Shown here: piece by piece, positions 1 through 7,594 of the stretch | Position numbering within the stretch: the stretch's first letter is position 1 | Layout: every line of letters begins with the position of its first letter | NCBI GenBank assembly: GCA_963763095.1 | Contig: CAVXNR010000035.1 | Coordinates: 1-64,000, forward strand | Length of the DNA: 64,000 nucleotides | Source: CAVUCH01 sp963763095 | GTDB lineage: Bacteria; Acidobacteriota; Vicinamibacteria; Vicinamibacterales; JAENWD01 | Direction: 5' to 3' | Notes under the pieces: model-generated | The model's input: only the letters and a program-made list of their open reading frames with translations | What the model was told of the DNA's origin: nothing | Database searches by the model: none | Translations under genes and position numbers: made by a program

Positions 1-399
1 GGACATGAAGTTGGTGTCGCCGGTCCACCGCGGCACCAGATGCACATGGACGTGATCGAGGACGCCGGCGCCTGCCGGCCGGCCAAGGTTGATCCCGACG
101 TTGATCCCCTGCGGCTGATACACCTCGGTGAGCGCCATCTCGCAGCGCTGCGTCAGCAGCATGATCTCCGTGAGCTCCGCTGGCGTGAGCGCGGCAAGGC
201 TGCCGACGTGCCGGGTCGGAACGACCATCAGGTGGCCGCTGTTGTACGGGTAGAGATTGAGGATGACGAACGCCGCGTCGCCGCGCGCGACGATCAGCGG
301 GTCGCGCTCGCTGAGGGGCGCGTCACAGAAGATGCAGTCCTGCGCGCCCGATGTGCCGGTCACGTAAGCGAGTCTCCACGGAGACCAGAGGCGGTCCAT
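1..399 (-). CDS. HIT family hydrolase/AP4A phosphorylase-like protein (3' end outside window)
   Basis: The protein belongs to the histidine triad superfamily, which hydrolyses or transfers nucleotidyl groups (for example Ap4A or AMP conjugates) in the cytoplasm. The triad HVHVHLVP is visible near residue 116, with a CxxC pair (CIFC) near residue 18 that binds zinc in the longer HIT proteins. The start MDRLWSPWR at 399 is the opening typical of this subgroup. The 133 codons present run off the left edge, so the C-terminus is missing. It is transcribed away from the inverted repeat at 408-495. The exact substrate cannot be told from sequence. Confidence 0.85.
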   Translation of the reverse strand, partial: MDRLWSPWRLAYVTGTSGAQDCIFCDAPLSERDPLIVARGDAAFVILNLYPYNSGHLMVVPTRHVGSLAALTPAELTEIMLLTQRCEMALTEVYQPQGINVGINLGRPAGAGVLDHVHVHLVPRWTGDTNFMS

Positions 400-407
400 A
401 CAAAGAA

Positions 408-495
408 AGGCTGCAGGCGACAGGCGCCAGCCTGCGGGCAGGTCGGGCTCCGGGCCAGGTACCGCCTGCAGGCTGCCGCCTGTCGCCTGCAGCCT
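408..495. repeat. Paired inverted array, GGCTGCAGGC unit
   Basis: A 19-base arm at 408-426 (AGGCTGCAGGCGACAGGCG) is repeated as a perfect inverted copy at 477-495, separated by 50 bases that contain further degenerate GCCTGCAGGC units. It lies between the start of the HIT gene and the stop codon of the HU-like gene. Transcribed, it could form a long hairpin and act as a terminator for the HU-like gene, but there is no T-run. The same architecture recurs elsewhere in the window with other units. Confidence 0.85.
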
Positions 496-501
496 GTGTG
501 T

Positions 502-891
502 CTACACCCCGAGCACGTCGGGGTCCGTGATCGGCGCGATCGCCGGGGCGGCCGCAGCGGTGGAGGTGGGCGGGACAGCCACCGCGCCCGGCGTCTCGAG
601 GTTGATCAGTTCCTTCAGTTCCTTGCCGGGCTTGAAGTACGGCACCTTCTTCGGCGGCACGTCCACTTTGTCCCCGGTCTTGGGGTTGCGCCCCTTTCGA
701 GGCTCGCGCTGGCGGAGGCGAAAGCTCCCGAATCCGCGCAGCTCGATCTTCTCCCCGCGCTGCAGGGCCTCGATGATGCTGCGGAACACGGTCTCGACGA
801 TGAGCTCGGAGTGCTTCTTCGTGAGGTCGGAAACCCGCGAGACTTCTTCGACGAGTTCAGCCTTCGTCATGCTCCCGCCGCTAATCGACAT
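502..891 (-). CDS. HU/IHF family DNA-binding protein
   Basis: This is a small nucleoid protein that bends DNA as a dimer. The DNABII signature GRNPKTG is present, preceded by the family's beta-arm segment (RGFGSFRLRQR) and followed by VPYFKPGKELK. The core of about 90 residues is most like IhfB/HU; the last 30 residues are an Ala/Pro/Thr-rich tail unusual for the family. Two starts are possible: ATG at 891, or the family-typical MTKAEL at 870, whose upstream GGGAG lies only one base away. The gene follows rpsA on the same strand, an order (rpsA-ihfB) common in bacteria. Confidence 0.9.
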   Translation of the reverse strand: MSISGGSMTKAELVEEVSRVSDLTKKHSELIVETVFRSIIEALQRGEKIELRGFGSFRLRQREPRKGRNPKTGDKVDVPPKKVPYFKPGKELKELINLETPGAVAVPPTSTAAAAPAIAPITDPDVLGV

Positions 892-1060
892 GGCAACCCC
901 ACTGGAAATTTCCGAGTGCGGAGCTCGGCGTGCGGCCCGCGCGCACCCGGCGTCCGGAATCCGAATCGCGCACGAGCGGGTGCATTCACACCCTCCCGTA
1001 TTTGCGCACTCCGAACGCCGAGCCCGCCGATTGCCCCGTGCCGCACGTCGAATTGGACTG

Positions 1061-2851
1061 CTAGCTCTTGAACCGGATGTGCTCGCCGAGCGTCGCTTCG
1101 CCGGTTCCGGAGCTTTCCTGGTAGCTCTCCCAGTCGGTCCGGAACTCTTCGCTCTTCAACGCGCGGATGCTCAGACCGATCTTCCGCTCGGCCGGACTGA
1201 GCTTGATGATCTTCATGGTGTAGTTCTCGCCCACCTGCAGATCGATCTTCTCGCCGCCGTGCGTCTGATCATCGAACTCCGACACGTGAATCAGGCCCTC
1301 GATGCCCTCGTCGAGCTCGACGAATGCGCCGAAGTTGGTCATGCGCACGACCTTGCCTTCGATCGTGTCGCCCAGGTGCCGCCGTGAGAAGAAGTCGTCC
1401 CAGATGTCGGTCGCGAGCTGCTTCAGCCCGAGCGACAAACGCTGGTTCTCGGCGTCGATGTTCAGCACCATCGCTTCGACGACGTCGCCCTTCTTCAGGA
1501 CCTCGGAGGGGTGCTTGATCCGCTTGCTCCACGACATGTCGGAGATGTGGATCAGGCCGTCGATGTCGTCCTCGACCTCGACGAACGCACCGAACTCCGT
1601 CAGGTTGCGGACGCGGCCCTTGATCCTCGTCCCCACCGGATACTTGTCGGCGAGGTCGTGCCACGGGTTCTGCTCGACCTGCTTGAGGCCGAGCGAAATG
1701 CGCCGCGCCGCCGGGTCGACGCCGAGCACCATCGCCTCGACGCTGTCGCCGACGTTCAGGATCTTCGACGGGTGCTTCACGCGCTTGCTCCACGACATCT
1801 CGCTGACGTGGATCAACCCCTCGACGCCGGGCTCGAGCTCGATGAAGGCGCCGTAATCGGTAAGGCTGACGACCTTGCCGCTGACCCGCGCGCTCACGGG
1901 GTAGCGATCGGTCACCGCGCTCCACGGGTCGGGTACGAGCTGCTTGTGGCCGAGCGACACGCGCTCGGTCGCCGGGTCGTACTTGAGCACGACGACGTCC
2001 ACTTCGTCGTTGACCTTGAAGATTTCCGAGGGATGGCCGACGCGGCCCCACGACATGTCGGTGATGTGCAGCAGGCCGTCGATGCCGCCCAGATCGATGA
2101 ACGCCCCGTAATCGGTGATGTTCTTGACGACCCCGCGGAGCACCTTGCCTTCGGCCAGCGTCTCCAGCGTGTGCTTCTTCTTCTCGGCGTTCTCCTCCTC
2201 GAGGAGGACCTTGCGCGAGAGCACGATGTTGCCGCGCTTCTTGTTCACCTTGATGACGCGCATGCGCAGCTCCTGGCCGCGCAGGGCGTCGAGGTTGCGC
2301 ACGGGGCGCACGTCGATCTGGCTGCCGGGCAGGAATGCCCGCACGCCGATGTCTACGGCAAGGCCACCCTTGATCCGTTCGATGACGCGGCCGATCACGA
2401 CCTTCTTGTCGGTGTACGCGCGCTCGACTTCGTCCCAGATCTTCATCTTCTCGGCTTTTTCGCGCGAGAGGACGACGTAGCCGTCGCGGTCTTCGGTCTT
2501 CTCGAGCAGCACGTCGACGGTGTCGCCGGGCTGCACGGTGATCTGCCGGTGTTCGTCGAGGAACTCCTCGATCGAGATGATGCCTTCGGACTTGAATCCG
2601 ACATCGACCACCACTTCGGTGTCGGTGACCTTCAGCACTGTTCCCTTGACGACCTCGCCTTCCGCGATGTTGCGGAAGCTGTTATCGTAGATGTCCAGCA
2701 GGCGGGCATATTCCGCCGGATCTACCTGGTCGTCGTCGAGGATGGGATTGCTTCCCGTACTGCTCGGCGTGGCACCTCCCTGGGTCTGGTCGTCGGGCAT
2801 CTCGCCCGGTACCAGAACTGCTTGTGCGTGCTCTTGTTCGACGTTCGCCAT
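1061..2851 (-). CDS. rpsA: 30S ribosomal protein S1
   Basis: S1 binds mRNA on the small ribosomal subunit and helps initiation. Six S1 (OB-fold) repeats are readable in order; repeats 3 to 6 share the strong pattern TDYGAFIDL...DGLLHITDMSW, while repeats 1 and 2 are divergent, as in E. coli S1 where they bind the ribosome. The length of 596 residues from the start MANVEQEHAQ is normal. An in-frame ATG at 2950 exists, but residues before MANVEQ look non-coding and a GGAGGA lies about 11 bases before 2851. A promoter with a near-consensus -35 lies upstream. Confidence 0.96.
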   Translation of the reverse strand: MANVEQEHAQAVLVPGEMPDDQTQGGATPSSTGSNPILDDDQVDPAEYARLLDIYDNSFRNIAEGEVVKGTVLKVTDTEVVVDVGFKSEGIISIEEFLDEHRQITVQPGDTVDVLLEKTEDRDGYVVLSREKAEKMKIWDEVERAYTDKKVVIGRVIERIKGGLAVDIGVRAFLPGSQIDVRPVRNLDALRGQELRMRVIKVNKKRGNIVLSRKVLLEEENAEKKKHTLETLAEGKVLRGVVKNITDYGAFIDLGGIDGLLHITDMSWGRVGHPSEIFKVNDEVDVVVLKYDPATERVSLGHKQLVPDPWSAVTDRYPVSARVSGKVVSLTDYGAFIELEPGVEGLIHVSEMSWSKRVKHPSKILNVGDSVEAMVLGVDPAARRISLGLKQVEQNPWHDLADKYPVGTRIKGRVRNLTEFGAFVEVEDDIDGLIHISDMSWSKRIKHPSEVLKKGDVVEAMVLNIDAENQRLSLGLKQLATDIWDDFFSRRHLGDTIEGKVVRMTNFGAFVELDEGIEGLIHVSEFDDQTHGGEKIDLQVGENYTMKIIKLSPAERKIGLSIRALKSEEFRTDWESYQESSGTGEATLGEHIRFKS

Positions 2852-2966
2852 GTGATTGCGCGTCCTCCGTGATTCAGCATTGCCGGGTCTTGGGGTAGCA
2901 GGGGCCCGGCGCCCCGCGGGTGTCGCAGTTGCCCGGCACGCCGCCTGCAATCGCGATAAGCACTAG

Positions 2967-2996
2967 AGGATAAGTTACTTATCGTCAAACTGTCAA
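2967..2996 (-). promoter_or_regulatory. rpsA promoter with an internal palindrome
   Basis: On the minus strand TTGACA (2991-2996) and TATCCT (2967-2972) are separated by 18 bases, which fits a housekeeping sigma factor. The spacer and -10 are overlaid by a 15-base palindrome, GATAAGT-T-ACTTATC (2969-2983), a plausible operator. The start of transcription would be near 2960, giving a leader of about 110 bases. The factor that might bind is unknown. Confidence 0.6.
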
Positions 2997-3020
2997 GGTT
3001 CACCAGAAAGGGGACGCGTC

Positions 3021-3869
3021 ATGGCCAAGCGCAAGACGGCCCGCTCTGCCTCCCGAACGCGCACGCCTGGCGCCACCCGCGCCGTCAAGGGGGGCCGCGG
3101 CACCAGCAGCACCGCACGCAAGACCGCCGCGAGCCGACCCACGGCCGCACGGAAGAGGCCGGCACGGGCGAGCTCGGCAAAGAAGAGCGGCGGGAAGACG
3201 GGCACCGCGAACAGGAGCGGCGCGAAGGGGAGCCTCGCACGGAAGAGCGCCGGGACGGCGACCACGCGCTCGGCAGCGACGGGCGCCGCGAAGCCCCGCC
3301 CAACGGGCCGCTCCAACCCTCCGGCAGGCAGCGGCACCAGGACTCTCCTGGCGAAGCGCACTGCCACTCGGGGTGCCGGCCGGACCGCCTCGGATCGCAG
3401 CGCGTCGGCCACTACGCCGCCACGCCGCGACTATGGGAGGCGTGGACAAGCGCAGGATCGCCTCCAGCAGATCGAGCGTGACCGCCGCATTGTCGAGGAG
3501 GAGGTCCCGACGCCCCCGTCATCCCTCGATCTCGACCGCCGTCCCTCGGCAGCGCGCACCGGGCGCGCGGAGATGGAGGAGCGGCGGCAGGAACACACGG
3601 CCGCCGGTCCTGATCTGACCGCCGGCGACGTGGATGCGGATTGGGAGGCGGCCTACAACACGGGGGACGAAGCGCCCGGAGGCGACATGCCGACACCCGA
3701 CCAGGCGATCGTGGCCGAGATCGGCACGGCCATCGGCCTCGAGTACGCCGACAACGAGGAACTCAAAGCGGTCGACAAGATCGAGCAGCGCGATCGCCAC
3801 CGCTGGGAGCTCGACCCCGCGTCGTCCGAAGACTACGAAGAACGCGCGCGCGAAACGAAGAAAGGCTAA
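3021..3869 (+). CDS. Histone H1-like basic tail fused to DUF6335 domain
   Basis: The first 140 residues are low-complexity and rich in Lys, Arg, Ala, Thr and Ser, resembling bacterial H1-like or AlgP-type DNA-binding tails. The last 80 residues contain TPDQAIVAEIGTAIGLEY and EQRDRHRWELDPASSEDYEE, which I recognise as the DUF6335 pattern, of unknown function and acidic. The start has AAGGGG seven bases upstream. It is divergent from rpsA and shares its upstream region. The stop codon TAA is the first part of the GGCTAAGGG repeat array. A nucleoid role is inferred from charge only. Confidence 0.7.
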   Translation: MAKRKTARSASRTRTPGATRAVKGGRGTSSTARKTAASRPTAARKRPARASSAKKSGGKTGTANRSGAKGSLARKSAGTATTRSAATGAAKPRPTGRSNPPAGSGTRTLLAKRTATRGAGRTASDRSASATTPPRRDYGRRGQAQDRLQQIERDRRIVEEEVPTPPSSLDLDRRPSAARTGRAEMEERRQEHTAAGPDLTAGDVDADWEAAYNTGDEAPGGDMPTPDQAIVAEIGTAIGLEYADNEELKAVDKIEQRDRHRWELDPASSEDYEERARETKKG

Positions 3870-4031
3870 GGGCTAAGGGCCGAGGGCTAAGGGAATGGCA
3901 AGACCCCGAAGAAGGGCTGAAGGCTAAGGGCCGAGGGCTAAGGGAATGGCAAGACGCCGCGAGATTGGGCGTTTAGCCTTAGCCCTTGGCCCTTAACCCT
4001 TTAGCCCTTAGCCCTGAAAGCCCTTAGCCCT
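3862..4031. repeat. GGCTAAGGG arrays in opposite orientation between convergent genes
   Basis: Left half: a 34-base segment built from GGCTAAGGGC units occurs twice as an exact direct repeat (3871-3904 and 3922-3955). Right half (3974-4031): the same unit in inverse orientation, several times (TTAGCCC, CCCTTAGCCC). The stop codon of the DUF6335 gene (3867-3869) and that of cmk (4008-4010), plus about the last seven cmk codons, are made of repeat sequence. The RNA from either side could fold into long stems, so a two-way terminator is a fair guess. Confidence 0.85.
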
Positions 4032-4697
4032 AGATCCCGTCCGCTCCTCCACCACCGTCATCACTCGCCCTACGACTTCCTCGACCGGCACGCCGGTCGT
4101 GTCCACGTGCACGGCGTCGGGCGCGATGACCAGCGGTGAGGTCGTGCGCGTCGTGTCCGTGCGATCGCGGTCCGCCATGGCCGTGGCCACCTCGGCGAGC
4201 GCCGTCCGGCCGCCCGTATGCGCGGGATCGCGGGCACGGCGCCGGGCGCGCTCGGCAGGGTCGGCATCCAGGTAGATCTTCACGTCAGCGCGCGGGAACA
4301 CTACGCTGCCGATGTCCCGTCCTTCCATGACAATGCCGCCGTCCTCGCCGAGCGCGTGCTGTCGCGCGACCAGCACACGGCGCACCGTAGGCATGCGTGC
4401 CACCGTTGCAGCGGCACGGTCCATCTCCGCGGTGCGGATCGCGGAGGTCACATCGCATCCCTCGATGACCACCCGATCCCCGACATCGATTTGAGCGGAT
4501 TCGGCGAGCGCCGCGATGGCGCGTTCGTCTTCCGCCGGCACTTGCCGTTCCCGCGCGAGCCACGCAACGGCGCGGTACATGGCGCCCGTATCCACGTGCC
4601 GGTAGCCCAGCTCGCGCGCCACCGCGCGCGCGATGGTGCCCTTCCCCGCGCCCGATGGACCGTCGATCGCAATCACCAGCCGTTTCCGCCCGCCCAT
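4008..4697 (-). CDS. cmk: Cytidylate kinase
   Basis: The enzyme phosphorylates CMP and dCMP with ATP in the cytoplasm. The P-loop GPSGAGKGT is near residue 12, followed by the family pattern YRHVDTGAMYRAVAW and the later VMEGRDIGSVVFP. The length of 229 residues from MGGRKRLVIAIDG at 4697 is normal; an upstream extension to 4796 would run into the divergent gene. The last codons (RAKGFQG) are translated from the intergenic GGCTAAGGG repeat, so the natural C-terminus has been replaced or extended by repeat sequence. Confidence 0.95.
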   Translation of the reverse strand: MGGRKRLVIAIDGPSGAGKGTIARAVARELGYRHVDTGAMYRAVAWLARERQVPAEDERAIAALAESAQIDVGDRVVIEGCDVTSAIRTAEMDRAAATVARMPTVRRVLVARQHALGEDGGIVMEGRDIGSVVFPRADVKIYLDADPAERARRRARDPAHTGGRTALAEVATAMADRDRTDTTRTTSPLVIAPDAVHVDTTGVPVEEVVGRVMTVVEERTGSRAKGFQG

Positions 4698-4720
4698 TGT
4701 TCCGTTCGCCAACGGCCGAG

Positions 4721-4730
4721 TGTAACATGC
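4721..4730. promoter_or_regulatory. Overlapping divergent -10 elements of cmk and the hydrolase gene
   Basis: The ten bases TGTAACATGC and the preceding AG read TAACAT (4723-4728) on the plus strand and TACACT (4719-4724) on the minus strand, so both directions have a TANNNT -10 on nearly the same bases. On the plus strand the ATG at 4735 follows after exactly six bases, as expected for a leaderless message. No convincing -35 was seen in either direction. Confidence 0.45.
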
Positions 4731-4734
4731 GCTC

Positions 4735-5913
4735 ATGCGCCGGCTGAGCACGCGGATCTTCATCGTGGTGTGCCTGATCATCGCGGGGGCCGCCATGATC
4801 TGGGGGCCCGCGTACGCGCGCAGTGCGAGCCTGGTGATCCGCGCAGCGCAGCTGCAGGGCTTTCTGCTCCGTGCCGCACAAGTCCAGGCGCAGCACTACA
4901 CGATCGAGCCCGTCGCCACGATTCACACACGACACGTCGACGTCCGCACGCGCCTCTACCGTCCCGACACGATCCGCAGGGTTGCGCTGCTGGTGCCCGG
5001 CGTGCACGCGATGGGGATCGACGAGCCGCGCCTGATCGGCCTGTCGAACGAGCTGGCCGCAACCGGCATCGCGGTCGTCACTATGGAGCTGCCGGATCTG
5101 GCGGGGTATCGCTTCACGCCCGAGACGGTGGACATCATCGAGGACGGCGCCAGCTGGTTGAGCGCGCGCCGCGATCTGACGCCGGACGGAACGATCGGGC
5201 TGATGGGCATCAGCTTCGCCGGCGGCCTCTCGATGGTGGCGGCCGGCCGCCCCTCCATCCGTGATCGGCTGGCCTTCGTGTTCTCGTTCGGCGGCCACGG
5301 CGACCTGCCCCGCGTGCTGCGATACCTGTGCACAGGGCTGGAGCCGCTCCGGCCAGACGACGCGGCCGGCACACCGGCGCACGTGCGACCGCCGCACGAC
5401 TATGGGGTAGCGGTCATCCTCGTCGGCATCGCCGACCGCATGGTGCCTCCGGCGCAAGTGGAGCCGCTGCGCCGCGGGATCGTGACCTTTCTGACCGCGT
5501 CGCAGCTCGATCCGATTGACAAGGCAAAAGCTGCGACGGTGTTCGAGGAAGCACGAGCCATCGCCGCTCAATTGCCGGAGCCGGCCGCGTCGCTGATGAA
5601 GGCGGTCAACGCGCGCGACGTGAAGGGGCTCGGGGCACGGCTGCTGAGCGTCCTGGAGGGCATCGAGTATCCCGACTCGCTCTCACCCGATCACTCAGCG
5701 CCTCCGCGCGCGCCGGTGTTCCTGCTGCACGGGGCCGACGACACGGTGATTCCATCGGTCGAATCGCTCCTCCTGGCACAGCACCTGGAAGGCAAGACGC
5801 AGGTCCGTACGCTCCTCAGTGGGCTCATCACGCACGCGGAGGTCGACCGCGGCGCGGCGGCGGCGGAGGTGATCAAGCTGGTTGGATTCTGGGCGGAGCT
5901 GCTCAATGAATAG
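4735..5913 (+). CDS. Membrane-anchored alpha/beta hydrolase
   Basis: The N-terminus has one hydrophobic segment (about residues 5-22), a signal anchor or uncleaved signal peptide, so the catalytic part is probably periplasmic. The nucleophile elbow GISFAGG places the Ser near residue 160; an Asp in GADDTVIP (about 335) and the His in THAEVD (367) complete a likely triad. The layout resembles dienelactone hydrolase or acyl-peptidase folds, but the substrate is unknown. It is divergent from cmk and appears to have a leaderless start. Translation ends just before a GC-rich inverted repeat. Confidence 0.7.
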   Translation: MRRLSTRIFIVVCLIIAGAAMIWGPAYARSASLVIRAAQLQGFLLRAAQVQAQHYTIEPVATIHTRHVDVRTRLYRPDTIRRVALLVPGVHAMGIDEPRLIGLSNELAATGIAVVTMELPDLAGYRFTPETVDIIEDGASWLSARRDLTPDGTIGLMGISFAGGLSMVAAGRPSIRDRLAFVFSFGGHGDLPRVLRYLCTGLEPLRPDDAAGTPAHVRPPHDYGVAVILVGIADRMVPPAQVEPLRRGIVTFLTASQLDPIDKAKAATVFEEARAIAAQLPEPAASLMKAVNARDVKGLGARLLSVLEGIEYPDSLSPDHSAPPRAPVFLLHGADDTVIPSVESLLLAQHLEGKTQVRTLLSGLITHAEVDRGAAAAEVIKLVGFWAELLNE

Positions 5914-5922
5914 ACGGGAGAT

Positions 5923-6049
5923 CGGGCGGACGGCGGGCGGCGGGGGGCTGGCGCGACGATTTGGCACCGCGCCAACGGGACGATTCGGGCGAACGCGGCA
6001 GAATCCGCCCGCCCGCCTTGCGCCCGCCGCCGGGCGCCCGGCGCCAGCC
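5923..6049. repeat. GGCGGGC-type paired inverted array
   Basis: A G-rich run (GGGCGGACGGCGGGCGGC, 5923-5940) ending in GGCTGGCGC (5946-5954) is mirrored by C-rich units at 6005-6049 ending in GCGCCAGCC (6041-6049). The spacer of about 50 bases holds no open frame of interest. The element fills the gap between the hydrolase and rluB, and its right arm ends just before the rluB start. Confidence 0.65.
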
Positions 6050-6057
6050 TGATCGCC

Positions 6058-6846
6058 ATGCCCCAGATCCGTCTGCAGAAGATTCTCTCGATGGCCGGCA
6101 TCGCGTCCCGGCGCGCGGCGGAGACGCTGATCTCCCAGGGCCGTGTGAGCGTCAACGGGCGCACGGTCGCGGAGCTGGGCTCGAAGGCCGACCCGGCGGC
6201 GGACGACATCCGCGTGGATGGCCGGCGCGTGAAGAGCGCCGAACCGCTCCGATACCTGCTGTTGCACAAGCCGCGGGGGTACGTCACAACGCGATCGGAT
6301 CCCTCGCGGCGCCCCACGGTCATCGACCTGCTGCGCGGCGTACGAGAGTACGTCTACCCGGTCGGCCGCCTGGATTATGAGTCGGAGGGGCTACTGCTGC
6401 TCACGAACGACGGGGATCTTGCCGCCGGCCTCACGCATCCGCGTCACGGCCTCGAGCGCGAATACGAAGCATGGGTGCTCGGGGCGCCCGACGAGCACGA
6501 TCTGGAGCGGCTGCGGCGCGGCGTCCTGATCGATGAACGGCGGACCAGCCCGGCGACGGTGGAGCTCGTGCACCAGGGGCGCGGCAAGCGCGCCGGTCAG
6601 ACCTTGCTGTCGATCACGATTCGCGAGGGCCGGAACCGGCAGGTGCGCAGGATGTGCGAAGCCATCGGCCACCCCGTGGAGTCGCTGACCCGCGTGCGCA
6701 TCGGGCCGATCCGCGACGCCAAGCTGCCGGCGGGCCGCTTCCGGGATCTCACGCCGGAGGAAGTGCGGCGCCTGAAGGCGGCGGTCGGAAAAAACCCCTC
6801 CGCGTCGACCCGCAGCGAGCCGGCCACGCGCGGATTCTCCCGCTGA
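6058..6846 (+). CDS. rluB: 23S rRNA pseudouridine synthase (RsuA/RluB family)
   Basis: The family converts a uridine of 23S (RluB/RluE) or 16S rRNA (RsuA) to pseudouridine. Residues 1-60 form an S4 RNA-binding domain (RLQKILSMAGIASRRAAE). The catalytic motif GRLDYESEGLLLLTNDG contains the conserved Asp near residue 104, and REGRNRQVRRM is the family's third signature. The length of 262 residues and the S4 domain fit RluB best. There is no obvious ribosome binding site. The next gene begins 10 bases after the stop. Confidence 0.9.
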   Translation: MPQIRLQKILSMAGIASRRAAETLISQGRVSVNGRTVAELGSKADPAADDIRVDGRRVKSAEPLRYLLLHKPRGYVTTRSDPSRRPTVIDLLRGVREYVYPVGRLDYESEGLLLLTNDGDLAAGLTHPRHGLEREYEAWVLGAPDEHDLERLRRGVLIDERRTSPATVELVHQGRGKRAGQTLLSITIREGRNRQVRRMCEAIGHPVESLTRVRIGPIRDAKLPAGRFRDLTPEEVRRLKAAVGKNPSASTRSEPATRGFSR

Positions 6847-6856
6847 TCGCCAGCTG

Positions 6857-7456
6857 ATGGCCACCGCAGCCCACTCGCAGCCCTCGAGCACGCTGCGGAT
6901 CCGGCCCGAGCACCATGCCCTCCTCGTGGCCGCGGTAGTCGCCCTCGCCGCGCTCATCCTGTGGTCGATGGGCCGAGTGCCGATCTGCAAATGCGGCTAC
7001 GTCAAGCCATGGCACGGCATCGTGCAGAGCGCCGAGAACTCCCAGCACCTCACGGACTGGTACACGTTCTCGCACATCATCCACGGCTTCCTCTTCTACG
7101 GACTATTGTGGCTGACAGGACGCCGCTGGCCACTCGGTGCACGGCTCGCCGCGGCCACACTGCTCGAGGCGGGCTGGGAGATTCTCGAGAACACCGACAT
7201 GGTGATCAACCGCTATCGCGAAGCGACCATCGCGCTCGACTACTACGGCGACAGCGTCATCAACTCGGTATCGGACATCCTGGCGATGGTGGCAGGGTTT
7301 CTGCTCGCGTCACGCCTGCGTACCTGGCTCGTGGTGCTGCTGGCGGTGACAATGGAGCTGGTCGTCGGCTATCTGATCCGCGACAACCTCACGCTGAACA
7401 TCCTGATGTTGCTGCACCCGATGGACTGGCTCAGGATCTGGCAGACGGGCGGATGA
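6857..7456 (+). CDS. DUF2585 membrane protein
   Basis: This is a membrane protein of unknown function recognised by the family string WHGIVQSAENSQHLTDWYTF and SHIIHGFLFY. About five hydrophobic segments are visible (roughly residues 22-38, 72-90, 93-110, 140-160 and 162-185). A CxC (PICKCGYVKPWHG) precedes the conserved region. It sits 10 bases after rluB and is likely co-transcribed with it. The stop codon TGA merges with the TGCACAATG array that follows. No function is known from the family. Confidence 0.8.
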   Translation: MATAAHSQPSSTLRIRPEHHALLVAAVVALAALILWSMGRVPICKCGYVKPWHGIVQSAENSQHLTDWYTFSHIIHGFLFYGLLWLTGRRWPLGARLAAATLLEAGWEILENTDMVINRYREATIALDYYGDSVINSVSDILAMVAGFLLASRLRTWLVVLLAVTMELVVGYLIRDNLTLNILMLLHPMDWLRIWQTGG

Positions 7457-7594
7457 ATGCACGATGCACAATGCCAAATGCACAATGTGAGACATGCACC
7501 ATGAGCGTGTGCGGCGCCGAACCTGCGGATTGCTTCGCCCTCGAGAGGTTGAACGTTTTGAGGTTGTGCATTCTGCATCGTGCATTGTGCATTA
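7456..7594. repeat. ATGCACAATGCAC paired inverted arrays
   Basis: Left array 7456-7489 has degenerate ATGCACGATGCACAATGC units; right array 7564-7594 has the inverse (TTGTGCATTCTGCATCGTGC). The 74-base spacer is unrelated. The genes are convergent, and the scpB stop codon (7592-7594) is formed by the last unit of the right array. The same unit family occurs at 30587-30712, where the 20-mer GAATGCACGATGCACAATGC is shared exactly in inverse orientation. Confidence 0.85.
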
